DNA of 64,000 nt from Streptomyces sp. DT2A-34 (GCF_030499515.1 NZ_JASTWJ010000001.1:992001-1056000); one strand, 5' to 3'; numbered from the stretch's first letter, positions 44,315 to 53,560 are shown. The notes: a model not told the origin generated them from the sequence alone. Numbers and translations are program-made.

Positions 44315-45256
44315 ATGGGGGCTGGGCACGATCACGGGCACGCGCACTCGCACGCGCCCACGACCGGCACGGCGGCGGCCGCCTATCGCGGAAGGCTTCG
44401 CGTCGCGCTGTCGATCACGCTCGGCGTCATGGTGGTCGAGATCGTCGGCGGTGTGCTCGCGGACTCGCTGGCCCTGATCGCGGACGCGGCGCACATGGCG
44501 ACCGACGCGCTGGGCCTCGGCATGGCCCTGCTCGCCATCCACTTCGCGAACCGCCCGCCGAGCGACAAGCGCACCTTCGGCTACGCCCGCGCGGAGATCC
44601 TCGCCGCCCTCGCCAACTGCCTGCTGCTCCTCGGTGTCGGCGGCTACGTGCTGTACGAGGCGATCCAGCGGTTCTTCACGCCCGCGGACACCGAGGGCGG
44701 CCTGATGATCGTGTTCGGTGCGATCGGCCTGGTCGCGAACATGATCTCGCTGTCGCTGCTGATGCGGGGCCAGAAGGAGAGCCTGAACGTGCGCGGCGCC
44801 TTCCTGGAGGTGGCCGCGGACGCGCTGGGCTCGCTGGCGGTGCTGATCTCGGCGGTGGTGATCCTGGCCACCGGCTGGCAGGCCGCCGACCCGATCGCCT
44901 CGCTGGTCATCGGCCTGATGATCGTGCCGCGCACCTTCAAGCTGCTGCGCGAGACCCTCGACGTCCTGCTGGAGGCGGCCCCCAAGGATGTCGACATGGC
45001 GCAGGTGCGGGCCCACATACTCGCCCTGGACGGCGTCGAGGACGTCCACGACCTGCACGCCTGGACGATCACGTCCGGCATGCCGGTGCTGTCGGCTCAT
45101 GTGGTGGTGCGCTCCGACGTCCTGAACGCGATCGGCCACGAGAAGATGCTGCACGAGCTCCAGGGCTGCCTCGGCGACCACTTCGACGTGGAGCACTGCA
45201 CCTTCCAGCTGGAGCCGGTCGGGCACGCGGAGCACGAGGCCCGGCTCTGCCACTGA
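44315..45256 (+). CDS. cation diffusion facilitator (zinc/cobalt efflux)
   Basis: The 313-residue CDF protein starts MGAGHDHGHAHSHAP, a His-rich metal-handling tail, then six membrane helices with the metal-site segments ADSLALIADAAHMATDALGL (helix 2) and EVAADALGSLAVLISAVVIL (helix 5), and a cytoplasmic C-terminal domain with DVHDLHAWTITSGMPVLSAH. HxxxD pairs in helices 2 and 5 fit Zn2+/H+ exchange. It stands alone between terminator and idi; no metalloregulator or operator was recognised. Confidence 0.93.
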   Translation: MGAGHDHGHAHSHAPTTGTAAAAYRGRLRVALSITLGVMVVEIVGGVLADSLALIADAAHMATDALGLGMALLAIHFANRPPSDKRTFGYARAEILAALANCLLLLGVGGYVLYEAIQRFFTPADTEGGLMIVFGAIGLVANMISLSLLMRGQKESLNVRGAFLEVAADALGSLAVLISAVVILATGWQAADPIASLVIGLMIVPRTFKLLRETLDVLLEAAPKDVDMAQVRAHILALDGVEDVHDLHAWTITSGMPVLSAHVVVRSDVLNAIGHEKMLHELQGCLGDHFDVEHCTFQLEPVGHAEHEARLCH

Positions 45257-45443
45257 AACAAACGCACGGTCCGACAAAACGCCAGTACGGACGGAATGCA
45301 GCGATCCGGTGGTCGGTCGCGTCCTCATGCCCACAGCGTCCCCGCAGACGGTTCCGGGGCCGCCGCGCCGGGCACGATCAACTTCCGGGAGTGCCGGTTT
45401 CGTACGGCACACTTGGGGCGCAAGACCGATGCGAAGGATGGGT

Positions 45444-46037
45444 ATGCCGATCACACCTGCGACCGCGACGCACAGTCCGTCGAACGGCGCCGCAGACGCG
45501 ATTTTGCTGGAACTGGTCGACGAGAACGGTGTGACGATCGGCACCGCGGAGAAGCTCGCCGCCCATCAGCCGCCGGGGCAACTGCACCGCGCCTTCTCCG
45601 TGTTCCTCTTCGACGAGCGCGGCCGACTGCTGCTCCAGCAGCGGGCGCTCGGCAAGTACCACTCCCCCGGTGTGTGGTCCAACACCTGCTGCGGCCACCC
45701 CTACCCCGGCGAGGCACCCTTCGCAGCCGCGGCCCGGCGGACGTACGAGGAGCTCGGCGTCTCCCCGTCGCTGCTCGCGGAGGCGGGCACGGTCCGCTAC
45801 AACCACCCGGACCCGGACTCGGGCCTGGTGGAGCAGGAGTACAACCACCTCTTCGTCGGTCTGGTGCAGTCCCCGCTGCGGCCGGATGCGGAGGAGGTCG
45901 GCGATACCGCCTTCGTGACCTCCGCCGAGCTGGCGGAGCGCCATGCGAAGGACCCTTTCTCGTCCTGGTTCATGACGGTGCTCGACGCGGCCCGCCCGGC
46001 GATCAGAGAGCTGACGGGCCCGTCGGCCGACTGGTGA
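45444..46037 (+). CDS. idi: isopentenyl-diphosphate delta-isomerase, type 1
   Basis: The 197-residue Nudix-fold isomerase has QLHRAFSVFLFDERGRLLLQ, the catalytic Cys in VWSNTCCGHPYPGE, RRTYEELG, and the catalytic Glu in LVEQEYNHLFVG. It interconverts IPP and DMAPP. ATG 45444 follows GAAGGA by six bases; ATG 45438 and a longer upstream frame are less likely. With dxs and ispG about 20 kb away it adds to the window's isoprenoid supply genes but is not in the hopanoid operon. Confidence 0.93.
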   Translation: MPITPATATHSPSNGAADAILLELVDENGVTIGTAEKLAAHQPPGQLHRAFSVFLFDERGRLLLQQRALGKYHSPGVWSNTCCGHPYPGEAPFAAAARRTYEELGVSPSLLAEAGTVRYNHPDPDSGLVEQEYNHLFVGLVQSPLRPDAEEVGDTAFVTSAELAERHAKDPFSSWFMTVLDAARPAIRELTGPSADW

Positions 46038-46052
46038 CGGGAACTACGGGAA

Positions 46053-46562
46053 CTAGGGCACGCGTACGGGTTTGAGCGGGACGGCGGCCCAGATCACCTT
46101 GCCGCCGCTCGCCGTGTGCTCGACGTCGCACACGCCGCCCGCCTCCCGCGTGACCTCGCGCACCAGGAGCAGCCCGCGGCCGCCGGTCCGGCCGTGGTCC
46201 GCCTCCAGCGCGGTCGGACGGTAGGGGTGGTTGTCCTCGACGGACACCCGCAGCCACTCGGCACCGACGGCGACCTCCACGGCGAGCATCGGCGACAGCA
46301 GCGCCGCGTGCCGTACGGCGTTCGTGACCAGCTCCGAAACGATCAGCAACACTCCCTGAACCAGGTCGTCCGAAACCGGCACGCCCTGGCGGTACAGCAG
46401 GTCCCGTACGGCGTGCCGCGCCTGCGGGACCGAGGCGTCGACGGCGGGAGCGGTGAACCGCCACACACCCTCGTACGGCAGGGGATTCGGCGGCCGCTGA
46501 CCGAGGGGCTCGTCCGCGCCGCCTGCTGGGCGTGGGCCGGACCCGCGCCCGTGGTTCTCCAT
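46053..46562 (-). CDS. ATP-binding anti-sigma/GHKL-type regulatory protein
   Basis: The 169-residue protein is a single HATPase_c_2 domain: VPQARHAVRDLLYRQGVPVS, LLIVSELVTNAVRHAALLSP (N-box), VSVEDNHPYRPT (G1) and TGGRGLLLVREVTREAGG (G2). Such RsbW/SpoIIAB-type proteins are abundant in streptomycetes and usually bind an anti-sigma antagonist or sigma factor. ATG (MENHGRGSG) is used; an in-frame GTG at 46598 is possible. No partner gene lies beside it. It converges with idi, 15 bases apart. Confidence 0.85.
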   Translation of the reverse strand: MENHGRGSGPRPAGGADEPLGQRPPNPLPYEGVWRFTAPAVDASVPQARHAVRDLLYRQGVPVSDDLVQGVLLIVSELVTNAVRHAALLSPMLAVEVAVGAEWLRVSVEDNHPYRPTALEADHGRTGGRGLLLVREVTREAGGVCDVEHTASGGKVIWAAVPLKPVRVP

Positions 46563-46810
46563 CGTCCGGTCGCCACCCTCGCGCTCGATTGTCACCACAC
46601 GTCGAGTGTTGGTAACGCGCAGGTCCGGACCGTAGAACTGAACACAAGTCAGCAGGTATCGAGCGTTTCTGATCGTTGGCGTATGACACCGTCAGATGTG
46701 GGACCGCTCCTGTCCCGCTCGTGCCGACTTGGCGAACTATTCGGGTTGTACGGGTTTGGCGGGCACCCTTCTTGATCGGCCGTTCGGTGCGGGCGGATAG
46801 CATCCGGGCC

Positions 46811-47566
46811 ATGGAGCCCCAGCTGCTGCACAGCGTCGCCGACTCGGTGGCCACCGTCGTCATCCACCATCCGGCCAAGCGCAACGCGATGACGGCCGCG
46901 ATGTGGCGGGCGCTGCCGCCGCTGCTCGGCACGCTGGCCGCCGATCCGGCCGTACGGGCGCTGGTGCTGACCGGTGAGGGCGGGACGTTCTGCGCGGGCG
47001 CCGACATCTCGACGCTCCAGGGGTCCCCTCAGGAGGCGCAGGGACTGGCGGTGGCCGCCGAGGAGGCGCTGGCCGCCTTCCCGAAGCCGACGCTGGCCGC
47101 AGTCCGGGGGCACTGTGTGGGTGGCGGTTCGCAGCTGGCGGCCGCGTGTGATCTGCGGTTCGCCGAGGAGGGGTCGCTGTTCGGGGTGACGCCGGCGAAG
47201 CTCGGGATCGTGTATCCGGCGTCCTCCACACGGCGGTTGGTGTCGCTGGTGGGTCCGGCGACCACCAAGTACCTGTTGTTCTCGGGCGAGTTGATCGACG
47301 CGGAGCGGGCGCTGCGCACGGGGCTGGTGGACGAGGTGCTGCCGGAGGGCGAACTCGGCAAGCGGGTCGTGGAGTTCACCCGGGTCCTGGCGTCGCGCTC
47401 GCAGCTGACGCAGGCCGCGGCGAAGGAGTTCGCGGACGGGCGCGCGGACCGGGACGCGCACTGGGGCGAGCAGGCGCGCGGCAGCGGCGACGCCGCAGAG
47501 GGGGTCACCGCGTTCCTGGAGCGCCGTCAGCCGCGGTTCACGTGGTCGGTTCCTGGCCGAGGATGA
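46811..47566 (+). CDS. enoyl-CoA hydratase/isomerase family protein, atypical active site
   Basis: The 251-residue crotonase-fold protein has VVIHHPAKRNAMTAAMWRAL, oxyanion-hole GGTFCAGADIS and GHCVGGGSQLAAACDLRFAE. The first catalytic glutamate of hydratases (GGG-x-E) is Gln, and the second (FGLPE) is Pro in FGVTPAKLG. So it is unlikely to hydrate enoyl-CoA and may be an isomerase, decarboxylase or thioesterase-like crotonase. The ATG lies 10 bases after a GGATAG-type region. Its 3' end overlaps the convergent DJ-1 pseudogene by 29 bases. Confidence 0.85.
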   Translation: MEPQLLHSVADSVATVVIHHPAKRNAMTAAMWRALPPLLGTLAADPAVRALVLTGEGGTFCAGADISTLQGSPQEAQGLAVAAEEALAAFPKPTLAAVRGHCVGGGSQLAAACDLRFAEEGSLFGVTPAKLGIVYPASSTRRLVSLVGPATTKYLLFSGELIDAERALRTGLVDEVLPEGELGKRVVEFTRVLASRSQLTQAAAKEFADGRADRDAHWGEQARGSGDAAEGVTAFLERRQPRFTWSVPGRG

Positions 47567-48187
47567 ACCGGCTCATCGAGCGGAGCATCTCTACGATGTC
47601 CGCGGGCGCCTTGTGCGGGGCCCCGGCGTCGTAGGGCGGCTGCGGGTCGTACTCGATCCCCAGCTGTACGGCCTGGGCGACGAAGTCCCCCGCGATGTGG
47701 CCGACCAGGGCGAGCCCCATGTCGATGCCGGAGGAGACGCCGGCCGCGGTGACGTACTTGCCGTCGGTCACCACCCGCTCCCCCGTCGGTTCGGCGCCGA
47801 ACTTCCGCAGTTCGTCGAGGGCCAGCCAGTGCGAGGTCGCACGGCGCCCTTCGAGGAGGCCCGCGGCGGCGAGCAGCAGGGAGCCGGTGCACACGGACGT
47901 CGTCCAGGTGCTGGTGGCGTCGGCGGCGCGGATCCAGTCGAGGAGGGCCTTGTTCTCCATCTGCGGGTCTGCCCGGGGCCGCCGGGGACGACCACGACGT
48001 CGGGGTTCGGCACCTCGGCCAGGGTCTTGTCGGCGATCAGCGCGAGATTCCCGCTGTCGCTGCGGACGGGGCCGCGCTCCTCGGCGACGAAGACGAGCTC
48101 GGAGTCCGGCAGCCGGCCGAGGGTCTCGTACGGCCCGACGGCGTCGAGGGCGGTGAAACGGTCGTAGAGGACGATCGCGAACTGCAT
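47538..48187 (-). pseudogene. DJ-1/PfpI family protein, frameshifted
   Basis: Two frames make one DJ-1/PfpI protein of about 216 residues. The first part runs MQFAIVLYDRFTALDAVGPY to DVVVVPGGPGQT; the second, one base out, starts with MENKALLDWIRAADATSTWT and contains the nucleophile elbow TSVCTGSLLLAAAG and GVSSGIDMGLALV. The switch lies at about 47961-47972, where one base appears to be missing in GGGCAGACCCGCAGATGG. It is 10 bases downstream of a GlxA regulator and convergent with the crotonase. Either a real frameshift or a sequencing error. Confidence 0.75.
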
Positions 48188-48197
48188 GGTGGGCCCT

Positions 48198-49157
48198 TCA
48201 GTGCGTAGGGGTCGGATGGAAGCGGCGGCGGTACTCGGAGGGGGCCGCGCCGAGGGTCCTGACGAAGGCGCGGCGCATCGCCTCCGGGGTGCCGTAGCCG
48301 CTGGTGCGGGAGATCTCCTCGATGCCGTCGGCGGTGTCCTCCAGGAGCCGGCGGGCGTGTTCGAGGCGGACCCGGTCGACGTAGCGGCCCGGGGTCATGC
48401 CGGTCTCGGTCTGGAAGGCGCGGGCGAAGTGGCGGGGCGAGAGGCGGGCGCGGGCGGCCAGCGCCTCCACCGACAGGTCCGCGCCTGGATGCTCGGTGAT
48501 CCACTGCTGGACCTCGCGCAGTGGTTCGCGCCGGGCGGTCTGGGCGGCGAGTTGAGCGCTGAACTGGGCCTGGTTCCCGGGCCGCCGGAGGAAGACGACC
48601 AGGTGCCGGGCGATGGCGAGGGCCGCGTGCCGGCCGAGGTCCTCCTCCACCAGGGCGAGGGCGAGGTCGATGCCCGAGGTGACACCGGCGGACGTCGAGA
48701 CGTGTCCGTCCCGCACATAGATCGGGTCGGGGTCGACCTCGACCGCCGGGTGGTCGCGGGCGAGCTTGTCGCAGTACGCCCAGTGGGTGGTGACGCGGCG
48801 GCCGTCCAGGAGGCCCGCCTGGGCGAGCCGGATCGCGCCGGTGCACACCGAGACCAGCCGCTCTGCCCGCGGCCCGTGCTCGCGCAGCCAGTCGGTGAGC
48901 CGGGTGTCCGGCCTCCGGGTGCCCTGGCCGCCCGGGACGATCAGGGTGTGCGGCTCCTCGCTGTCCGCGAGCGATTCGTCCGGTACGACGGTCAGGCCGC
49001 TGGAGGTGCGCACGGGAGTGCCGTCCAGCGAGGCCGTACGGATGCGGTACGTGCCCGGGGTGTGCTGCTCGGCCCCCGCGAAGACCTCCAGCGGGCCGGT
49101 GACATCGAGGCTCTGCACACCGTCGAACAGGACGAGGAGAACGGTTCGCTGCGCCAT
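48198..49157 (-). CDS. GlxA-family AraC-type regulator (DJ-1/PfpI plus AraC)
   Basis: The 319-residue protein has an N-terminal DJ-1/PfpI-like domain (about 1-190) with VLLVLFDGVQSLDVTGPLEV and the elbow VSVCTGAIRLAQAG (Cys present), then a C-terminal AraC helix-turn-helix pair (about 215-315: LSVEALAARARLSPRHFARA, IEEISRTSGYGTPEAMRRAF). GlxA proteins are usually activators of small-molecule metabolism genes. The ATG of MAQRTVLLVL is used. It is paired with the frameshifted DJ-1 gene downstream, a common arrangement in which the enzyme is the target. Confidence 0.92.
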   Translation of the reverse strand: MAQRTVLLVLFDGVQSLDVTGPLEVFAGAEQHTPGTYRIRTASLDGTPVRTSSGLTVVPDESLADSEEPHTLIVPGGQGTRRPDTRLTDWLREHGPRAERLVSVCTGAIRLAQAGLLDGRRVTTHWAYCDKLARDHPAVEVDPDPIYVRDGHVSTSAGVTSGIDLALALVEEDLGRHAALAIARHLVVFLRRPGNQAQFSAQLAAQTARREPLREVQQWITEHPGADLSVEALAARARLSPRHFARAFQTETGMTPGRYVDRVRLEHARRLLEDTADGIEEISRTSGYGTPEAMRRAFVRTLGAAPSEYRRRFHPTPTH

Positions 49158-49245
49158 GTGCTCGATTCTTCGACACCCTGAGAACGGCCGCAATGACGTA
49201 CTTCCCACCTTTTCTGCCATGCTCCACGCACCCGGGCAGCGGACG

Positions 49246-49261
49246 TACCAAGCGGTTGGTA
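49246..49261 (+). promoter_or_regulatory. TACCAA-TTGGTA palindrome upstream of SCO6745-family gene
   Basis: TACCAAGCGGTTGGTA is a perfect 6-4-6 palindrome, ending 10 bases before the start codon at 49272, in the divergent gap between it and the GlxA gene. It looks like an operator and would overlap the ribosome binding site. The binder is unknown. Confidence 0.5.
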
Positions 49262-49271
49262 ACCTCCGGCC

Positions 49272-50141
49272 ATGACTACTGCCGCCCTCGAACCCCGCGC
49301 CGGTCGCCGCTGCCACAACGTGCTCAACTCCCTGCACGCGACCTCGTACTTCGCTCCCGAGCTGGGCAAGGAACTGGCCGCACTCGGCATCACGCATCCC
49401 AGGGCCGTCAACTTCGCGGTACGGGCCGCCGCGCTGGGTCCGGTCGGCGCGGGCGCGGTGACGGCGACGTTCTACAACTACAAGCACGAGCTGGTCGCCC
49501 GGCACGTACCCGCGGTCTGGGCGATCGCCTCCCCCGAGGACGTGCTGGCGGCACGCGCGCGTGCGGTCGACGCCCTGCTGCGGCGGCTGCTCGGCGATGA
49601 GGCGGTGGCGTCCGCGGAGATGGCGGAGGCCGCGCGGCTCGCGCTCCGGGCGACCGAGGCCTGTTCGCGCAGTGCACGGCCGCTGTACTCGGCGCACGCG
49701 GATCTGCCGGTCCCCGAGGAGCCGCACCTGGCGTACTTCCACGCCACCACGCTGCTGCGCGAGCACCGCGGTGACGGGCATCTCGCCGTACTGATGTCCG
49801 TGGGCCTCGACGGGCTGGAGGCGGTGGTGACCCACACCGCGACCGGCAAGGGCATGTCGCCGAAGTGGGTCTTCTCCACCCGTGGCTGGACCCAGGAGGA
49901 CTGGGACGCGGCCTGTGGCCGACTGCGCGAGCGGGGTCTGCTGGCGGACTCGGGCGAGCTCACCCCGGAGGGCGTCACCCTGCGTGCGGAGATCGAGGCC
50001 GAGACGGACCGCCTGGACCGGGCGCCGTACGAGCACCTCGGCGCGGAGGGGGTCGCACGGCTGACGGAGCTCGGTGCGGGGTTCGTGCGGGCCGCGGTGG
50101 CGGCGGGGGCGTTTCCGGCGGATCTGCTCGGCAGGGGCTGA
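49272..50141 (+). CDS. SCO6745-family protein (SalK-like)
   Basis: The 289-residue protein has the family's N-terminal RRCHNVLNSLHATSYFAPEL and WVFSTRGWTQEDWDAACGRL, then a C-terminal winged-helix-like segment RLRERGLLADSGELTPEGVT. I recognise it as the group named after S. coelicolor SCO6745; related SalK-type proteins occur near salicylate-like metabolism, but no activity is known to me. There is no catalytic triad or cofactor motif in view. It starts with ATG 11 bases after the palindrome. Confidence 0.75.
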   Translation: MTTAALEPRAGRRCHNVLNSLHATSYFAPELGKELAALGITHPRAVNFAVRAAALGPVGAGAVTATFYNYKHELVARHVPAVWAIASPEDVLAARARAVDALLRRLLGDEAVASAEMAEAARLALRATEACSRSARPLYSAHADLPVPEEPHLAYFHATTLLREHRGDGHLAVLMSVGLDGLEAVVTHTATGKGMSPKWVFSTRGWTQEDWDAACGRLRERGLLADSGELTPEGVTLRAEIEAETDRLDRAPYEHLGAEGVARLTELGAGFVRAAVAAGAFPADLLGRG

Positions 50142-50277
50142 GGCCTGCCGGCGGGCAGAGCCACGGACGGGACTCCTTGACGGAACTCCTTGATCGGGCC
50201 CGCGCTGCATGGCGGGCCCGAGTCGCGGTACCCGGCCCCCAGCCGGCCGTAGTGGCCGGAGAGGAAAGGGGAAACAA

Positions 50278-50409
50278 GTGTTCCGTGCAATCGCAGACGT
50301 GTTGCGGCAGATCGGCGGTGCGATCGCCACCGTCGTGACGCTGCCGTTCCGTGCCCTGGCCCGGCTCTTCGGCGGCGCCTCGAGCAGTACGCGAAGCCGC
50401 AGGGCCTGA
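50278..50409 (+). CDS. LPFR-motif small protein
   Basis: The 43-residue frame reads MFRAIADVLRQIGGAIATVV, then TLPFRALARLFGGASSSTRS and RRA. It is an amphipathic to hydrophobic helix with the LPFR motif that I recall gives its name to a small streptomycete family. The GTG follows a purine-rich GGAGAGGAAAGGGG. It lies 104 bases before tex on the same strand. Function is unknown; the shape suggests a peripheral membrane peptide. Confidence 0.75.
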   Translation: MFRAIADVLRQIGGAIATVVTLPFRALARLFGGASSSTRSRRA

Positions 50410-50513
50410 TTCTCGCCCCGCCACGACGGGCCGGGTTGCCGCCCTGATCCCCGGTTGTCGGTGCCACCTGCCACAATTGCCGCGCAACCTCAGTCAGAAG
50501 GCGGGACGGGATC

Positions 50514-52890
50514 GTGACGACACCCCTCGTAGGGTCCATCGAAGGCAGGATCGCCGCGGAGCTCGGCGTACGAGAGCGGCAGGTGAAGGCTGCCGTGGAG
50601 CTGCTCGACGGCGGTTCTACGGTGCCCTTCATCGCCCGCTACCGCAAGGAAGCGACCGAAATGCTCGACGATGCGCAGCTGCGCACGATCGAGGAGCGGC
50701 TGCGCTATCTGCGGGAGCTGGAGGAGCGGCGGACGGCGATCCTCGACTCGGTGCGCGAGCAGGGCAAGCTGACCGAGGAGCTGGAGGACCGGATCCGCGG
50801 CGCCGAGACCAAGGCGCGGCTCGAGGACATCTATCTGCCGTTCAAACCCAAGCGCAGGACCAAGGCTCAGATCGCCCGCGAGGCCGGGCTGGAGCCGCTC
50901 GCCGAGGGGCTGCTCAGTGACCCGAGCGTCGACCCGCCGGCCGCTGCCGCCGCCTTCGTCGACGCCGACAAGGGGGTGGCCGATCCGCAGGCCGCGCTCG
51001 ACGGGGCCCGGGCGATCCTCACCGAGCGGTTCTCGGAGGACGCCGACCTGATCGGCGAGCTGCGTGAGCGCATGTGGGTGCGCGGGCGGCTGGCGGCCAA
51101 GGTGCGCGACGGCAAGGAGGAGGCGGGCGCGAAGTTCGCCGACTACTTCGACTTCGCCGAGCCGTTCACCGAGCTGCCCTCGCACCGCATCCTGGCGATG
51201 CTGCGCGGCGAGAAGGAGGAGGTCCTCGACCTCGTCCTGGAACCGGAGGAGCCTACGGACGGTCCCTCGTCGTACGAGGGGATCGTCGCCGCCAAGTTCG
51301 GGATCGCCGACCGCGGCCGTCCCGCCGACAAGTGGCTGAAGGACACGGTCCGCTGGGCCTGGCGGACCCGGATCCTCGTCCATCTCGGCATCGACCTGCG
51401 GCTGCGCCTGCGCACGGCCGCCGAGGACGAGGCGGTGGGCGTCTTCGCGGCCAACCTCCGCGACCTGCTGCTCGCCGCACCGGCCGGCACGCGCGCGACG
51501 CTGGGCCTGGACCCGGGCTTCCGTACGGGCGTGAAGGTCGCGGTGGTCGACGCGACCGGCAAGGTCGTCGCGACGGACGTCATCCACCCGCACGTCCCGG
51601 CGAACAAGTGGGACGAGGCGATCGCCAAGCTGGCGCGGCTGGCGAAGGAGCACGCGGTCGAGCTGGTCGCGATCGGCAACGGCACGGCGTCCCGTGGAGA
51701 CCGACAAGCTCGCCGGTGAACTCATCACCAAGCACCCCGAGTTGAAGCTCACCAAGGTGATGGTGTCCGAGGCGGGCGCCTCGGTGTACTCGGCCTCGGC
51801 GTTCGCCTCGCAGGAGCTGCCCGACATGGACGTGTCGCTGCGCGGCGCGGTGTCGATCGCCCGCCGTCTGCAGGACCCGCTGGCCGAGCTGGTGAAGATC
51901 GACCCGAAGTCGATCGGCGTCGGCCAGTACCAGCACGACCTGTCCGAGGTGAAGCTGTCGCGCTCGCTGGGCGCGGTGGTGGAGGACTGTGTGAACGGCG
52001 TGGGCGTGGACGTCAACACGGCGTCGGCACCCCTGCTCGCCCGGGTCTCCGGCATCACCTCCGGGCTGGCGGAGAACATCGTGGCGCACCGGGACGCGAA
52101 CGGCCCCTTCAAGTCGCGCACCCAGCTGAAGGGCGTGGCGCGGCTCGGCCCGAAGGCGTACGAGCAGTGCGCGGGCTTCCTGCGCATCCGCGGCGGCGAC
52201 GACCCGCTGGACGCCTCCAGCGTGCACCCCGAGGCGTACCCGGTCGTCCGGCGCATGGTGAAGACCTCCGGCCAGGAGGTGGCCTCGCTCATCGGCAACA
52301 CGGGCGTGCTGCGGTCGCTGAAGCCGACCGACTTCGTGGACGAGACGTTCGGTCTGCCCACCGTGTCGGACATCCTCAAGGAGCTGGAGAAGCCCGGGCG
52401 CGACCCGCGGCCCGCCTTCAAGACGGCCACCTTCAAGGAGGGCGTCGAGAAGATCTCCGACCTGTCGTCCGGGATGGTTCTGGAGGGCGTCGTGACGAAC
52501 GTGGCGGCCTTCGGGGCGTTCATCGACATCGGTGTCCACCAGGACGGTCTGGCGCACGTCTCCGCGCTGTCGAAGACGTTCGTCAAGGACCCCCGGGACG
52601 TGGTGAAGCCCGGTGACATCGTCAAGGTGAAGGTCATCGACGTCGACATCCCGCGCAAGCGGATCTCCCTGACGCTGCGGCTCGACGACGAGGCGACCCC
52701 GCAGGGGCAGCAGCAGGGCGGGGGCGGCGGCGAGCGCCGGCAGCGGGGCGGGCGGCCGCCTCAGCAGCGACAGGGGCGCGGCGGCGGTGGCGGCGGTGGC
52801 TCGCGCCAGGCCCCTCCCCCGGCCAACAGCGCGATGGCCGACGCGCTGCGCCGCGCGGGTCTGGTCGACCCGAAGCGGGGCAAGCGCTGA
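50514..52890 (+). pseudogene. tex: Tex family RNA-binding transcriptional accessory protein, frameshifted
   Basis: The first frame (50514-51719) has the N-terminal helix-turn-helix (STVPFIARYRKEATEMLDDA) and the start of the YqgF domain ([20 protein letters not shown]). The second (51694-52890) continues with [20 protein letters not shown], the helix-hairpin-helix ([20 protein letters not shown]), the S1 domain ([20 protein letters not shown]) and a Gly/Gln/Arg-rich tail. The join is TCCCGTGGAGACC, where one extra base breaks the expected TCCCGGGAGACC. Corrected, the product would be about 791 residues. Tex is conserved and normally intact, so an error in the sequence is a real alternative. 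Confidence 0.85.
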
Positions 52891-52901
52891 GTCGACACGC
52901 G

Positions 52902-52939
52902 GGCCCGGACTCTCCGGTACGACACGGAGGGTCCGGGCC
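52902..52939. terminator. hairpin terminator after tex
   Basis: GGCCCGGACTCTCCG (52902-52916) pairs with CGGAGGGTCCGGGCC (52925-52939) with one mismatch and an eight-base loop, 11 bases beyond the tex stop. Confidence 0.85.
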
Positions 52940-52948
52940 GGTTGGCTC

Positions 52949-53259
52949 CTAGGCCCTGTCGTCAAATTCCCGTCGTCCGCCCGAAGGGCGGGCCCGGCGG
53001 CGGCGATGGGGGTGCCCCCGCGCGAGCCGGGCGAAGCCGGTTCGAGCGTGGGGGAGCGTGCGATCGCAAGGCGCCGGAGCGCCCTCGATGGGGGTGCCCC
53101 CGCGCAAGCCGGGCGAAGCTCGGTTCACGCGTGGGGGAGGAGCCACGTGGGCGGTTCGGCAACGCGGCATGGGGGTCCCCCCGCTCGAGCGAAGTCGAGA
53201 GTGGGGGGAGTGCGTGCCAGACGCCGCCGGGCAGGCGGGAATTTGACGACAGGGCCTAG
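52949..53259. mobile_element. MITE-like element with 24-bp terminal inverted repeats
   Basis: The left end (52949-52972, CTAGGCCCTGTCGTCAAATT then CCCG) and the right end (53236-53259) are perfect inverted copies, 311 bases in all. The outermost CTAG is the target type used by IS5-group elements. The interior holds no transposase but three related hairpins: GGGGGTGCCCCCGCGC followed by GCGTGGGGGAG at about 53005-53057 and 53089-53141, and GGGGGTCCCCCCGCTCGAGC at about 53169-53211, a repeat type common between Streptomyces genes. So it is probably a non-autonomous element that picked up or is made of these hairpins. Confidence 0.82.
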
Positions 53260-53560
53260 GGCGACGGCCTGCGGGCCCGCGGCCGAGCGGTCGGTACGGC
53301 TCCGGGGGTCGTGCTTCCGGGGCCGTACCGGGCCACGGCCGGAGTCGTTTCGTCTCCGGCGACTTCAGCAGCGACACCGGGTTCGACGACGACGGTCTCG
53401 TCGTCGACTACCCGGCCCGGGCAGGGCAGGGCCGCGCGGCTCGGGCAAGCGGCAGAGCGCGGCCTGTTGGGCCATGTGCAGTAGCACGAGCGGCTGCCCG
53501 GATCCGGGCGGGCGAAGCTGGACGCCCGATCCCCATGTCCGCCGCCGCTCAGGAGTGCCG
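53260..53560. other. intergenic stretch with possible decayed coding remnant
   Basis: Between the MITE-like element and the serine hydrolase are 301 bases. On the plus strand at about 53350-53416 the phrase SGDFSSDTGFDDDGLVVDYP reads like a C-terminal end of a beta-barrel lipid-binding protein family, but no start or domain surrounds it. Nothing else is supported; AGGAG at 53551-53555 is the hydrolase ribosome site. Confidence 0.4.
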
